64,000 nucleotides of DNA from Cumulibacter soli (GTDB taxonomy: Bacteria; Actinomycetota; Actinomycetes; Mycobacteriales; Antricoccaceae), in assembly GCF_004382795.1 (NCBI RefSeq), contig NZ_SMSG01000003.1, positions 248,001 through 312,000 of the forward strand, in the 5' to 3' direction. The translations under genes and the position numbers were made by a program. Shown one piece after another: positions 46,230 to 55,234 of the stretch. The first letter of the stretch is position 1; each line of letters starts with the position of its first letter. Under the pieces are notes generated by a model, which saw nothing but the letters and a program-made list of their open reading frames with translations, searched no databases and was not told the origin of the DNA.

Positions 46230-46670
46230 GTGTCCGAACTGCGAGTGCCAATCCGATTGCTTGATGAGCAGGCCACCCCGCCGAGCTACGCGCATTCTTC
46301 AGATGCGGGAGCTGACCTGTGCGTGCGCACCGACGTCACCCTGGCCCCAGGACAACGGGCGTTGGTCGGCACGGGAGTCGCGCTGGCGATTCCGGACGGG
46401 TTCGTAGGGCTCGTGCACCCACGCTCCGGACTCGCGCACCGCCATGGGCTGAGTATCGTGAACGCGCCGGGTGTCATCGATGCTGGCTACCGAGGCGAAA
46501 TCATGCTCAACCTCATCAACACCGACCCCGTGCACGCCGTAACCTTGAAGCAGGGGGAGCGAGCCGCCCAACTGCTGGTGCAGCGGGTGGAACGAGTTCG
46601 CTTCGAGGTTGTCGATGCACTCGACGACACGGACCGCGCAGAGGCCGGTCACGGCTCGACCGGCCGCTGA
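46230..46670 (+). CDS. dut: dUTPase
   Basis: Hydrolyses dUTP to dUMP and pyrophosphate, keeping uracil out of DNA and supplying thymidylate synthesis; homotrimer. The 147-aa protein has motif 1 SDAGADLCV, motif 2 [12 protein letters not shown], motif 3 [16 protein letters not shown] with the catalytic Asp, motif 4 RAAQLLVQ and motif 5 in a shortened form (EAGHGSTGR at the C-terminus, ending right after the motif). GTG 46230 is set by the leaderless -10. Confidence 0.97.
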   Translation: MSELRVPIRLLDEQATPPSYAHSSDAGADLCVRTDVTLAPGQRALVGTGVALAIPDGFVGLVHPRSGLAHRHGLSIVNAPGVIDAGYRGEIMLNLINTDPVHAVTLKQGERAAQLLVQRVERVRFEVVDALDDTDRAEAGHGSTGR

Positions 46671-46689
46671 CCACCACGACAGGAGCACC

Positions 46690-47436
46690 TTGGCGAAAAT
46701 GTTCGGACGTCGAAACAAGATCGACCGCGCGTTGCGTGAACGTGGCGTTCCGCCCGAGGTCGCCGCACAAGAGTCCGTTGCTGACGAGGTGACCGATGGG
46801 CCGTACGACATCGTCGACGCGCCTGGCGATCTCGGGTCCTACATGGACTTTGGCGCGCTCAAAATCAAGGTCACCCCAGGGTTCGAAGTCCGCCTGGAAA
46901 TGGCGAAGTCTGGCGAGTTGAACGGAGTGTCGTTATTGCGCGCCGGCACGATCATGCAACTCGGTGTCTTCGCTGCGCCGCGCTCGGGCGGCGCATGGGA
47001 GATGATCCGTGGTGACATCGTCGGCGAGATCGAACGCAGCGGCGGTGAGGTGAGTGAACGCGAGGACGAGTTCGGTCCGACGCTGATCGCGACGCTGAAG
47101 ACACCGAATGGGAAGCAAGCCGCGCGGTTTATCGGAGTCGATGGCCCGCGGTGGTTCCTGCGCGCGTTGATCGCCGGAGGCGTTGCCCATGACGATGAGG
47201 CGTGTGCGCCGTTCCTCGACGTGTTTCGTGGCATTGTCGTCGATCGCGGTACCGACCCGAAGCCGGTGCGCGAGCCCATCACGTTGCGCTTGCCTGCCGC
47301 ACTCGCTGCCCAGGTCGAGCAGGCGTCCGCTGATGCGCGGGCCAAGGCTGTTGCACAGGCCCAGGCCGCGGCACAGGCCAGGGCCGCCGCGCAGAACACC
47401 GGACAGAAGACCGGTCAGCAGGCTGGTGACACATGA
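46690..47436 (+). CDS. DUF3710 protein
   Basis: 248-aa actinobacterial protein (Rv2696c-like) of unknown function. It has the DUF3710 core YDIVDAPGDLGSYMDFGALKIKVTPG, LRAGTIMQLGVFAAPRSGGAWEMIR and GVDGPRWFLRALIAGG. An Ala/Gln-rich C-terminal tail (about 220-248) looks disordered. Start: TTG 46690 with AGGAG four bases upstream, or ATG 46699 (three residues shorter). ATGA overlap with the OB-fold gene indicates coupling. Confidence 0.85.
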   Translation: MAKMFGRRNKIDRALRERGVPPEVAAQESVADEVTDGPYDIVDAPGDLGSYMDFGALKIKVTPGFEVRLEMAKSGELNGVSLLRAGTIMQLGVFAAPRSGGAWEMIRGDIVGEIERSGGEVSEREDEFGPTLIATLKTPNGKQAARFIGVDGPRWFLRALIAGGVAHDDEACAPFLDVFRGIVVDRGTDPKPVREPITLRLPAALAAQVEQASADARAKAVAQAQAAAQARAAAQNTGQKTGQQAGDT

Positions 47437-47837
47437 CGAGTTCGCTATCGACCGATTCGCGGCACAACGCGAAATCGCGTTCGTTCATCGCAAAGTTGTT
47501 GCGGCGGATCACCAGCGACGACGATGAACTTGACGCGGAAGTCCTGGCGCTCAACAGTGCACGGCAGGGCGCCTGCTCCTGCTCGCGAGCCGAGCCCGGG
47601 GAGCGGGTGCTCGCCGCAGGCCGGCTGCGATCGGTCATCTATACCCCGAGTGAGAACGCGCCCGCGTTGACCGCCGAGCTGTACGACGGCAGCGGCGCTC
47701 TGCAACTGGTGTGGTTGGGCCGGCGCCGGATCCCGGGAATCGAGCCCGGGCGCTCGGTGAAGGTCCAGGGTCGGGTCGCGCTGCGTGACGGTGAGCGGAC
47801 GATTTATAACCCGTGGTACGAACTGCAGCGCGGATGA
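47433..47837 (+). CDS. OB-fold nucleic-acid-binding protein
   Basis: 134-aa protein (Rv2694c-like). The C-terminal 85 residues form an OB-fold: ERVLAAGRLRSVIYTP, LTAELYDGSGALQLVWLGRRRIPGIEPGRSVKVQGRV, ERTIYNPWYEL, similar to the tRNA/RecG-type anticodon-binding OB. The N-terminal part is Ser/Arg-rich with a CSCS motif. Binding target unknown. Overlaps both neighbours by ATGA junctions (47433 and 47834), so DUF3710/OB/DUF3159 form one operon with dut upstream. Confidence 0.85.
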   Translation: MTSSLSTDSRHNAKSRSFIAKLLRRITSDDDELDAEVLALNSARQGACSCSRAEPGERVLAAGRLRSVIYTPSENAPALTAELYDGSGALQLVWLGRRRIPGIEPGRSVKVQGRVALRDGERTIYNPWYELQRG

Positions 47838-48532
47838 CAACCGAGGACACCGTGCCCGCAGCGAACGGGCCGGCAGAAGACCCAACCATCCGGGACATGG
47901 TGCTGGAATCCCTCGGCGGATGGCGCGGCTTTGCTGATGCCGCACTGCCATCTTTGGCGTTCATTATCGCCAACGCAATCGGTGGCCTGAACCCGGCAAT
48001 CTGGGCGGGCGTCGCCGCCGGTGTGTTGGTGTTCGGGATCCGGCTGGTTACCCGGAAAGGGCTGCAGCAGGCGTTCTCGGGACTGATCGGGCTAGCGATC
48101 TGCATTTTCATCGCCAAGCAGACCGGTGAGGCGAAGGACTTCTTCCTGTTCGGGATCATCCGCTCGGGGGTCGTTGCGCTGGCGTTGCTGGTGACTATCG
48201 CGCTGCGTCGACCGTTGGCGGGCTACGTGTGGAATTTCTTCAGCCCCATTGATGGGTCCTGGCGCCAGAACAACTACTTGGTCCGAATTTTCGGTTGGCT
48301 CACCGCAGCCTGGGCCGGCGCTTTCGTACTGCGTTTCATCATCGAAGGCTGGCTCTACCTGTCCGATAGCACGTCCGGGCTGGGGGCTGTACGCATCGCG
48401 ATGGGTTACCCACTCACCGCGGTCCTCGTCGTGATGACCTATCTCATTGCGTCCAAGGCGACCGGTCAGAAGGGCCTGCCCAAGCTCAGTGCGCTCGCCA
48501 ACCGATCGGCTGCTGGCCGTAAGGAACGGTAA
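47834..48532 (+). CDS. DUF3159 membrane protein
   Basis: 232-aa integral membrane protein (Rv2693c-like), unknown function. The cytosolic start IRDMVLESLGGWRGFADAALPSLAF is the DUF3159 signature. About six hydrophobic helices follow (first near 38-55, last near 190-207) with conserved NFFSPIDGSWRQNNYLVRIF between helices 4 and 5. Short basic C-terminus. Next to ceoBC on the opposite strand, a pairing conserved in mycobacteria. Confidence 0.87.
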   Translation: MTTEDTVPAANGPAEDPTIRDMVLESLGGWRGFADAALPSLAFIIANAIGGLNPAIWAGVAAGVLVFGIRLVTRKGLQQAFSGLIGLAICIFIAKQTGEAKDFFLFGIIRSGVVALALLVTIALRRPLAGYVWNFFSPIDGSWRQNNYLVRIFGWLTAAWAGAFVLRFIIEGWLYLSDSTSGLGAVRIAMGYPLTAVLVVMTYLIASKATGQKGLPKLSALANRSAAGRKER

Positions 48533-48548
48533 CGCCAGAGGGGCGTTA
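48530..48548. terminator. Short convergent terminator between DUF3159 and ceoC
   Basis: TAACGCC/GGCGTTA (arms 48530-48536 and 48542-48548) around five bases. Each arm carries the stop codon of one gene. Confidence 0.55.
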
Positions 48549-49214
48549 TCCGCGACGGCGCTGTGCCATCAGCGCCCGCAGGTCATCCTCGGCTGACTCG
48601 TTGGCAACGAATAGGAGCTCGTCGTCGGCCTCTAACGGCTCGTCCGGCACCGGCACGATCACTCGATCGCCGCGCAGAATGGTCACCAGCGCCGTATCGC
48701 GCGGTAACTGCACACTGCGAACCGCACTGCCGACCAGCGGGTGATCAGAGCCGAGGGTGATCTCGACGAGGTTCGTCTCGCCCGAGCGGAAGCGCATGAT
48801 GCGCACCAGGTCGCCGACGGTGACCGCTTCTTCGACCAGCGCGGCGAGCACGCGCGGCGTCGATACCGCGATGTCGACGCCCCACGCCTCGTTGAACAGC
48901 CACTCGTTGGTTGGATCGTTGATTCGGGCGACCACGCGGCCGACACCGAACTCGGTCTTCGACAGCAGCGAAACGACGAGGTTGACCTTGTCGTCACCGG
49001 TTGCGGCGATCACGACAGGGCAGCGCTGCACCTCGATCTCCTCGAGTACCGATAATTCGCAGGCATCAGCGTGTACCCATTCGGCGTCCGGTACCTGCTC
49101 CGGATCGATACGCGATGCATCGCGCTCAATCAGCAAGACCTTGTGCCCGTATCCAGTCAACTCCAGCGCGATCGAGCGTCCAACCGCGCCGGCGCCGGCG
49201 ATAGCCACCCGCAT
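48546..49214 (-). CDS. ceoC: TrkA-type potassium uptake regulatory protein CeoC
   Basis: 222-aa RCK protein: RCK_N Rossmann domain with the nucleotide loop VAIAGAGAVGRSIALELTG and acidic strand-2 end (LLIERD), then an RCK_C domain (about 140-215; SDHPLVGSAVRSVQLPRDTALVTILRG). Such proteins gate K+ transporters in response to nucleotides (NAD/ATP or c-di-AMP). Translationally coupled behind ceoB by a one-base overlap (TAATG). No TrkH/TrkG channel gene lies nearby, but a KimA-like transporter does. Confidence 0.93.
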   Translation of the reverse strand: MRVAIAGAGAVGRSIALELTGYGHKVLLIERDASRIDPEQVPDAEWVHADACELSVLEEIEVQRCPVVIAATGDDKVNLVVSLLSKTEFGVGRVVARINDPTNEWLFNEAWGVDIAVSTPRVLAALVEEAVTVGDLVRIMRFRSGETNLVEITLGSDHPLVGSAVRSVQLPRDTALVTILRGDRVIVPVPDEPLEADDELLFVANESAEDDLRALMAQRRRG

Positions 49215-49879
49215 TATTCGTTCGCCTCCGGTGCACTCAGCGCGGCCTGAAGAGCTTGACGCTGGTTCTCGTTGTTGATCAGCCCGTAGAGCGTGTCCTC
49301 ATGCTGCAGGACCGTCGATCGGGTCGGTACGAACGCTTTTCCGAATCGCGTGATGAACGCCGCGCGGACGTTTGTCTGGTCTTCGAACTCGGTCACCCGA
49401 CGCCCGACCCAACCATCGTCGAACGCGATACGCGACAGCCCCACGCCTCCGGTGGGGTCCCGCCACACCTGCTCGCTGGACTGTGCCATGAGCTCGCTGA
49501 AGAGCCGGTCGGCGGTCCACGGGACCGTGGCGACCGTGGGGATTCCCAGCCGCGCGTACACCTCGGCGCGCTTCGAATCGTAGATACGGGCAACGACGTG
49601 TCGGACGCCGAATATCTCGCGGGCGACCCGTGCGGAAATGATGTTGGAGTTGTCGCCGGAGGAGACCGCAGCGAACGCGTCAGCCTTCGCGATCCCGGCC
49701 TCGGTGAGGGTGCGACGGTCGTACCCGTTTCCCTTGATCTGCGTGCCGCGGAACCGACCACCAAGCCTGCGGAACGCCTCCGCATTCTGATCGATCACTG
49801 CGACCGAATGCCCGAGTTCGTCCAGCCTGCGCGCGAGGGCTGTGCCCACCCGGCCGCAGCCCATGATGACGATGTGCAC
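49214..49879 (-). CDS. ceoB: TrkA-type potassium uptake regulatory protein CeoB
   Basis: 221-aa RCK protein with loop IVIMGCGRVGTALARRLDELG and VAVIDQNAEAF, followed by SSGDNSNIISARVAREIFG and an RCK_C domain (about 135-215). Paralogue and partner of CeoC; probably forms a hetero- or homo-oligomeric gating ring. First gene of the ceoBC operon; divergent from the permease gene with about 109 bases between start codons. Confidence 0.93.
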   Translation of the reverse strand: MHIVIMGCGRVGTALARRLDELGHSVAVIDQNAEAFRRLGGRFRGTQIKGNGYDRRTLTEAGIAKADAFAAVSSGDNSNIISARVAREIFGVRHVVARIYDSKRAEVYARLGIPTVATVPWTADRLFSELMAQSSEQVWRDPTGGVGLSRIAFDDGWVGRRVTEFEDQTNVRAAFITRFGKAFVPTRSTVLQHEDTLYGLINNENQRQALQAALSAPEANE

Positions 49880-49976
49880 GCCACGCTCCCATCAACGCCG
49901 ATGCGGTAATCAGGTAACGGTAGCGCGTGTGCGAACGCACGCTATGCAGATGGCGTAACCAAGGCCGCGGCGCGAG

Positions 49977-49982
49977 TACTGT
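49977..49982 (+). promoter_or_regulatory. Leaderless -10 element of the KimA-like permease gene
   Basis: TACTGT, six bases, then GTG 49989. This favours GTG 49989 over the GTG at 49983. Confidence 0.42.
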
Positions 49983-49988
49983 GTGCCT

Positions 49989-52025
49989 GTGCCTAACGCT
50001 GGTTCGATCGCGAAACGGGTCCTGCTGGGCAGACCGTTTCGCAGTGACGCGATAAGCGACACGCTCTTACCCAAACGTCTCGCCCTGCCGATTTTCGCCA
50101 GCGACGCGATGTCTTCGGTCGCATACGCCACCCAAGAAATCATGCTGGTGCTGGCCATCGGGGGACTCGCGCTCTATCACCTCACGTGGTGGGCCGCGGC
50201 CGGTGTCATCCTCGTGATGGCCGTGGTCGTCGCGTCGTACCGCCAGAATGTCCGCGCCTACCCCAGCGGCGGTGGCGACTATGAGGTCGCGACCGTCAAT
50301 GTGGGCAAGAACGCTGGGCTCACGGTCGCTAGTGCACTCGCCGTTGATTACGTGCTGACCGTCGCCGTGTCGATTTCCTCCGGCGCGGATCAGCTCACGT
50401 CCGCATTCAATGCGTTGCGCCCATACAAGTTGGAGATCGTGATCGGGTTCATCCTGCTCATCGCGATCATCAACCTCCGCGGAGCGAGGGAGTCCGGTCG
50501 CACGTTTGCGATCCCGGTATACGGGTTCGTGATCGCCATCCTGGGCATGGGCGTGTGGGCGCTGGTGCGCAGTCTCAACGGCGATGAGCTCACCGCGGAG
50601 TCGGCGTCGTACGTGGTGCGCGTGGACGAACCGTCGCCGACGGGACTGTTGCTGGTGTTCCTGGTACTGCGCGCGTTCGCGGCTGGATGCACGGCGCTGA
50701 CCGGTACGGAGGCGATCGCCAATGGCGTGCCCGCGTTTGAGAAACCGAAACCGAAGAATGCGGCCGCAACGCTGGCGATGATGGGCGTGATCGGTGTCGC
50801 GATGTTCGCGACCCTGACCACGCTGGCGATGACCACGGGGGTTCGGGTAGTCGATCCCGAGTCGGGCACCCTGATCGCCTCGGACGGCACGGTGGTCACC
50901 GGCCAGAACACCGTGGTCGCCCAGGTTGCCGAGGCCGTATTCGGTCGCGGTATCGGTTTCTACGTGGTCACGTTCCTGACCACCATCATTCTCGTGCTGG
51001 CCGCGAATACCGCGTTCAACGGATTCCCCGTGCTGGGTTCGGTGCTCGCGAAGGACCGATACCTGCCGCGACAGCTGTACGCACGTGGCGACCGGTTAGC
51101 GTTCAGTAACGGCATCATCGTGCTCACCGGCGCAGCGATCGTGCTGGTGATTGCCTTCAACGCGGACGTGTCGCGACTGATTCAGTTGTACATCGTCGGG
51201 GTATTCGTCTCGTTCACGATCAGCCAGTTCGGCATGATCCGGCATTGGCGGCGCCACCTGCGAACCGAACGTGACCCGGCCGTACGCCGTCAGATGCGTC
51301 GTTCACGAGCGATTAATACGATCGGCTTCGCAGCTACGGCGACCGTACTCGTCGTGGTGATCTTGACAAAGTTCACCCACGGCGCCTATATCGCCGTATT
51401 GGCCATGGGTGCGCTGTTCCTCGTGATGAAGGGAATCCGGCGGCATTATCGACACGTCGCCGAGGAACTGCGCGTGCAACCCGACGAAGGACGGGTGTTG
51501 CCGAGCAGGGTGCACAGCATTGTATTGGTCTCCAATGTGCACAAGCCCGCGCTGCGTGCGCTCGCGTTCGCCCGAGCAACGCGACCGGACACACTGGTCG
51601 CGCTCACCGTCAGCGTGGACGCCACCGAGACCCGCAAGTTACAGGAGAAGTGGGATCAGTTGGACATCCAGATGCCACTGGTGACCCTCGAATCGCCGTT
51701 CCGAGACATCACCAAACCGGTCATCGACTACATCAAACGGGTACGCCTGGAGGGACCCCGCGACCTGGTGATGATCTTCATCCCGGAGTACGTCGTGGGG
51801 CGCTGGTGGGAGAAGTTGCTGCACAACCGCAGCGCGTACCGACTGAAGAGTCGGCTGCTGTTCATGCCGAACGTGATGACAACCAGCGTGCCGTGGCAGC
51901 TGCATTCCGCGCAGCACCTGAACCCGGAGGAGCCGCTGTGGTCGCGGCCGGGGAGCCTGCGGCAAGGGTTCGATTCCGCAGGCCGCCCAATGGCTCAGGT
52001 GCGCGATGACTCAGGGGCACGATGA
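49989..52025 (+). CDS. APC-superfamily permease, KimA-like potassium importer
   Basis: 678-aa membrane protein (Rv2690c-like). About twelve transmembrane helices occupy residues 35-470, followed by a cytosolic domain of about 180 residues. Segments match B. subtilis KimA (YdaO), a K+/H+ importer: SDAMSSVAYATQEI, VDYVLTVAVSISSGADQLTSAFNAL, CTALTGTEAIANGVPAF and the C-terminal LLHNRSAYRLKSRL. It is usually annotated as an amino-acid permease, but the similarity and the ceoBC neighbours favour potassium transport. KimA is inhibited by c-di-AMP through its C-terminal domain; whether that holds here is unknown. ATGA overlap with the next gene. Confidence 0.85.
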   Translation: MPNAGSIAKRVLLGRPFRSDAISDTLLPKRLALPIFASDAMSSVAYATQEIMLVLAIGGLALYHLTWWAAAGVILVMAVVVASYRQNVRAYPSGGGDYEVATVNVGKNAGLTVASALAVDYVLTVAVSISSGADQLTSAFNALRPYKLEIVIGFILLIAIINLRGARESGRTFAIPVYGFVIAILGMGVWALVRSLNGDELTAESASYVVRVDEPSPTGLLLVFLVLRAFAAGCTALTGTEAIANGVPAFEKPKPKNAAATLAMMGVIGVAMFATLTTLAMTTGVRVVDPESGTLIASDGTVVTGQNTVVAQVAEAVFGRGIGFYVVTFLTTIILVLAANTAFNGFPVLGSVLAKDRYLPRQLYARGDRLAFSNGIIVLTGAAIVLVIAFNADVSRLIQLYIVGVFVSFTISQFGMIRHWRRHLRTERDPAVRRQMRRSRAINTIGFAATATVLVVVILTKFTHGAYIAVLAMGALFLVMKGIRRHYRHVAEELRVQPDEGRVLPSRVHSIVLVSNVHKPALRALAFARATRPDTLVALTVSVDATETRKLQEKWDQLDIQMPLVTLESPFRDITKPVIDYIKRVRLEGPRDLVMIFIPEYVVGRWWEKLLHNRSAYRLKSRLLFMPNVMTTSVPWQLHSAQHLNPEEPLWSRPGSLRQGFDSAGRPMAQVRDDSGAR

Positions 52026-53236
52026 CTAAGCCCAACTGGTACGGACAGCACTTCGAAGTCGACGTCGAGCGAGTCGCCCATGGGGGACATTGCGTCGCGC
52101 GACATCTCGGTCGAGTCGTGTTCGTACGGCACACGATCCCCGGCGAACGCGTACTGGTGGAGGTCACCGAAGATCGCGGCGGTTCGTTCTGCCGAGCCGA
52201 TGCGATCGAGGTCCTGCGAGCCTCCGCCGAGCGGGTCGAACCGGCCTGCGACTACGCGCATCCCGGCGGCTGCGGCGGGTGTGATTGGCAGCATGTAGAT
52301 CCGGCCGCGTCGCGCCGCCTCAAGGGCGACGTCGTGGCAGAACAGCTCGAACGGCTCGCCGGCGTAGAGATCGAGGTCCAGGTCGAAGAGGTCGCGCCGT
52401 CCCCGCTGGGCTGGCGCACCCGCATGCAGTACGCCGTTGCCGGCGACGTCGTCGGTCTGCATTCACACCGCAGTGACCTGGTCATTGAGATCGATAGCTG
52501 TGCGATCGCGGCGCCTGGCGCCGACGTGCAGTTGGCGCGCGACCGGTTTCGTCCCGGCGCGCGCAGCATCGAGGTGGAGACGAGCGCGGGCGCGCGAAGC
52601 GCCGTGACGCTCGTCGATCAACGCCGCCGCCGACGCACCGTCGCCGGCGGCGTCCAGCGGCACCAGGTAGGTACGCGACGCTTCACAGTCAACCCCGGTG
52701 GGTTCTGGCAGGTCCACTCCGGCGCTGCGCGCACGCTCAGCGACGCGGTATTGCAGTACGCCGCCGTTCAGCCGGGTGAGACAGTGCTCGACCTGTTCTG
52801 CGGTGCCGGTCTGTTCACCGCGGGGTTGGCTGAGGCGGTGGGTACTACCGGTCGGGTGCTTGGTTACGAGGGCGCTGCGAGCGCGGTCCGCGACGGTCAA
52901 CGCAATGTGGCGGACCTGCCGCAATGCAGCATCGAGCGCGCCGCGATCACCGCGCAGACGGTGGCAGCCGTCCCGGGTTCGATCGACGTCGTCGTCCTGG
53001 ACCCGCCGCGCGCGGGGGCAAAGCGTGAACTCGTCGCGGCCGTGTGCGATAGGCAGCCGCGTGCGGTTGTCTATGTCGCGTGCGACCCGGCGGCACTGGG
53101 ACGCGACGTCGGGTTCTTCGCCGAACACGGGTGGCGACTGGCCGAAGTTCGCGCGTTCGACCTGTTCCCGATGACGCACCACATCGAATGTGTCGCGCTA
53201 CTGCTTCCTACGGCGCACAACGGCCAGGTCGCCTGA
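52022..53236 (+). CDS. TrmA/RumA-family RNA 5-methyluridine methyltransferase
   Basis: 404-aa class I SAM RNA methyltransferase (Rv2689c-like). N-terminal TRAM domain (about 7-65; FEVDVERVAHGGHCVARHLGRVVFVRHTIPGE), an iron-sulfur-like cysteine cluster CDYAHPGGCGGCDW near 77-90 plus CAI near 160, and the methyltransferase domain with VLDLFCGAGLFTAGLA. DPPRAGA follows, with catalytic Cys in YVACDPAALGRD and the final Glu in MTHHIECVALL. The target uridine (tRNA U54 or 23S rRNA) is not resolvable. Coupled to the permease by ATGA. Confidence 0.93.
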   Translation: MTKPNWYGQHFEVDVERVAHGGHCVARHLGRVVFVRHTIPGERVLVEVTEDRGGSFCRADAIEVLRASAERVEPACDYAHPGGCGGCDWQHVDPAASRRLKGDVVAEQLERLAGVEIEVQVEEVAPSPLGWRTRMQYAVAGDVVGLHSHRSDLVIEIDSCAIAAPGADVQLARDRFRPGARSIEVETSAGARSAVTLVDQRRRRRTVAGGVQRHQVGTRRFTVNPGGFWQVHSGAARTLSDAVLQYAAVQPGETVLDLFCGAGLFTAGLAEAVGTTGRVLGYEGAASAVRDGQRNVADLPQCSIERAAITAQTVAAVPGSIDVVVLDPPRAGAKRELVAAVCDRQPRAVVYVACDPAALGRDVGFFAEHGWRLAEVRAFDLFPMTHHIECVALLLPTAHNGQVA

Positions 53237-53265
53237 ATTGGCCGCCGTCTCGGCGTATCCTCGCC

Positions 53266-53271
53266 TAGGAT
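53266..53271 (+). promoter_or_regulatory. Putative -10 of dxs
   Basis: TAGGAT, 39 bases before the dxs GTG; gives a short leader that includes an AAAGGA sequence. Confidence 0.35.
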
Positions 53272-53310
53272 GAGGAACTCGGTAATCGGGTGGAAAGGAA
53301 TGGTCGGTAC

Positions 53311-55233
53311 GTGAGCCTGCTGACTCGGATCAACGGCCCCGCCGCCCTGCGCGAGTTGACGAGCGAAGAACTCGTCGAATTGTCGGCGGAGATTCGCGAG
53401 TTCCTGATCACCAAGATCTCCAAGTTGGGTGGGCACCTCGGGCCGAATCTCGGCGTTGTCGAACTCACGATCGCATTGCACCGCGTCTTCGACTCACCCC
53501 GCGAACCGATCGTGTGGGATACCGGCCATCAGTCGTACGTCCACAAGATGCTCACCGGTCGGCAGGGTGGCTTTGACGCGCTCAAGCAACGCGGTGGCCT
53601 GTCCGGATACCCCAGTCGCGCCGAGTCCGAGCACGATTGGTCTGAGAGTTCGCATGCCTCGGCATCGTTGTCGTATGTCGACGGGTTATCCAAGGCATTC
53701 GATATAGCTGCTGATCCACGCCCTGTCGTCGGTGTCATCGGCGATGGCGCGCTGACCGGCGGTATGGCCTGGGAGGCGCTGAACAACATTGCTGAGAGCG
53801 ACCGCCCCGTCGTGATTGTCGTGAACGACAACGGGTGGTCCTACTCGCCGACGATAGGCGGGTTGGCCAGCCGGTTGGCGGCGTTGCGGCTGAAGCCGAA
53901 CTACGAGCGGACCCTGGGCCGAATGAAGGAGCGCATCAGCGGCACTCCGGTCGTCGGTCCGGTGGTGTACGACGCGCTGCACGGCGTCAAAACCGGGATC
54001 AAGGACATGATTTCTCCGCAGGGAATGTTCGCCGACCTGGACTTCAAGTACGTCGGCCCGGTCGACGGTCACGATATCGGCGCGGTCGAGCGCGCATTGC
54101 GCCTGGCAAAGGACTTCGGTGCTCCGGTCATCGTGCACTGCGTGACCCGAAAGGGCGCCGGATACGAGCCCGCGGAGACCGACGAGGAGGACCGCCTGCA
54201 CGGTGTGTCCGCATTCGATCGCGAGACCGGCAAGTCGGTCGCGAAGTCGGGTGCGACCTGGACCGGCGCGTTCTCGGACTTGATGGTCGAACTAGGCTCC
54301 ACCCACGAGGACCTGGTCGCGATCACCGCAGCGATGCTGCACCCGACGGGGCTCGCGGCGTTCGCCGAGCGGTTCCCGACGCGCACCTTCGACGTGGGAA
54401 TTGCTGAACAGCACGCATTGACCTCTGCTGCTGGTCTGGCGATGGGTGGCATGCACCCGGTCGTCGCGTTGTACTCGACCTTTCTGAACCGCGCTTTCGA
54501 CCAACTCGTGATGGATATCGCGTTACATCAGCAGCCCGTCACGATCTGCCTGGATCGCGCCGGGATCACCGGCAGTGATGGACCAAGTCACAACGGTGTC
54601 TGGGATCTGGCCCTGCTCAGCGGTGTTCCTGGAATCAGGATCGGGGCGCCGCGCGACGGCAGCAGATTGCGGGAGTTGCTGTGCGAAGCGGTGAACGTCG
54701 ACGACGGTCCGACCGTGTTGCGGTGGGACAAGGGTGCGCTGCCGGCGAATCTACCGAGCGTGCAGCACACCGATGGCTATGACCTCCTGGTGCGGGCCGA
54801 GCGACGAGATGTCGCGCTCGTAGCCATCGGTTCGCTGGCGCACGAGGCAGCAGACGCGGCCGCGCGGCTGGCGGCCCAGGGGATCGGGGTGAGCGTGTTC
54901 GATCCGCGCTGGGCCATTCCGGTGAGCCCGGCGCTCGTCGAAGAACTGAGCCGATACCGGCTCGTCGTCACCCTGGAGGACGGCCTGGTCTCCGGTGGCA
55001 TCGGCTCGCGTATCTCGCAAGCGATGCGCGCGGCCGGTATCGATGTCCCGTGCAGGGAACTCGGCGTGCCGTCCGTGTTCCCCGAGCACGCATCCCGATC
55101 ACAGATCCTGACCGATCTCGGTCTGGACGCTGATGGAGTTACTCACCACGTCGTGACCTGGTTCTCCGCTATCCGCGGCCCCCGGGACGCGGCACCAATC
55201 CAGATCGATCGAGCAGCCTCAGAAGGAGAATGA
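53311..55233 (+). CDS. dxs: 1-deoxy-D-xylulose-5-phosphate synthase
   Basis: Thiamine-diphosphate enzyme condensing pyruvate and glyceraldehyde-3-phosphate; first step of the MEP isoprenoid pathway. The 640-aa protein has [15 protein letters not shown], the ThDP motif [16 protein letters not shown] near 142, the catalytic Glu region [16 protein letters not shown] near 365, and [15 protein letters not shown]. The C-terminal transketolase domain has [13 protein letters not shown] 53311 begins [13 protein letters not shown] as in homologues. The response regulator gene starts one base after its stop. Confidence 0.97.
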   Translation: MSLLTRINGPAALRELTSEELVELSAEIREFLITKISKLGGHLGPNLGVVELTIALHRVFDSPREPIVWDTGHQSYVHKMLTGRQGGFDALKQRGGLSGYPSRAESEHDWSESSHASASLSYVDGLSKAFDIAADPRPVVGVIGDGALTGGMAWEALNNIAESDRPVVIVVNDNGWSYSPTIGGLASRLAALRLKPNYERTLGRMKERISGTPVVGPVVYDALHGVKTGIKDMISPQGMFADLDFKYVGPVDGHDIGAVERALRLAKDFGAPVIVHCVTRKGAGYEPAETDEEDRLHGVSAFDRETGKSVAKSGATWTGAFSDLMVELGSTHEDLVAITAAMLHPTGLAAFAERFPTRTFDVGIAEQHALTSAAGLAMGGMHPVVALYSTFLNRAFDQLVMDIALHQQPVTICLDRAGITGSDGPSHNGVWDLALLSGVPGIRIGAPRDGSRLRELLCEAVNVDDGPTVLRWDKGALPANLPSVQHTDGYDLLVRAERRDVALVAIGSLAHEAADAAARLAAQGIGVSVFDPRWAIPVSPALVEELSRYRLVVTLEDGLVSGGIGSRISQAMRAAGIDVPCRELGVPSVFPEHASRSQILTDLGLDADGVTHHVVTWFSAIRGPRDAAPIQIDRAASEGE

Positions 55234-55234
55234 C

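Noticed and set aside
49880-49988. c-di-AMP (ydaO-type) riboswitch before the KimA-like gene
   Set aside because: The gap is about 109 bases and the best -10 is immediately upstream of the start codon, leaving no leader for a riboswitch.
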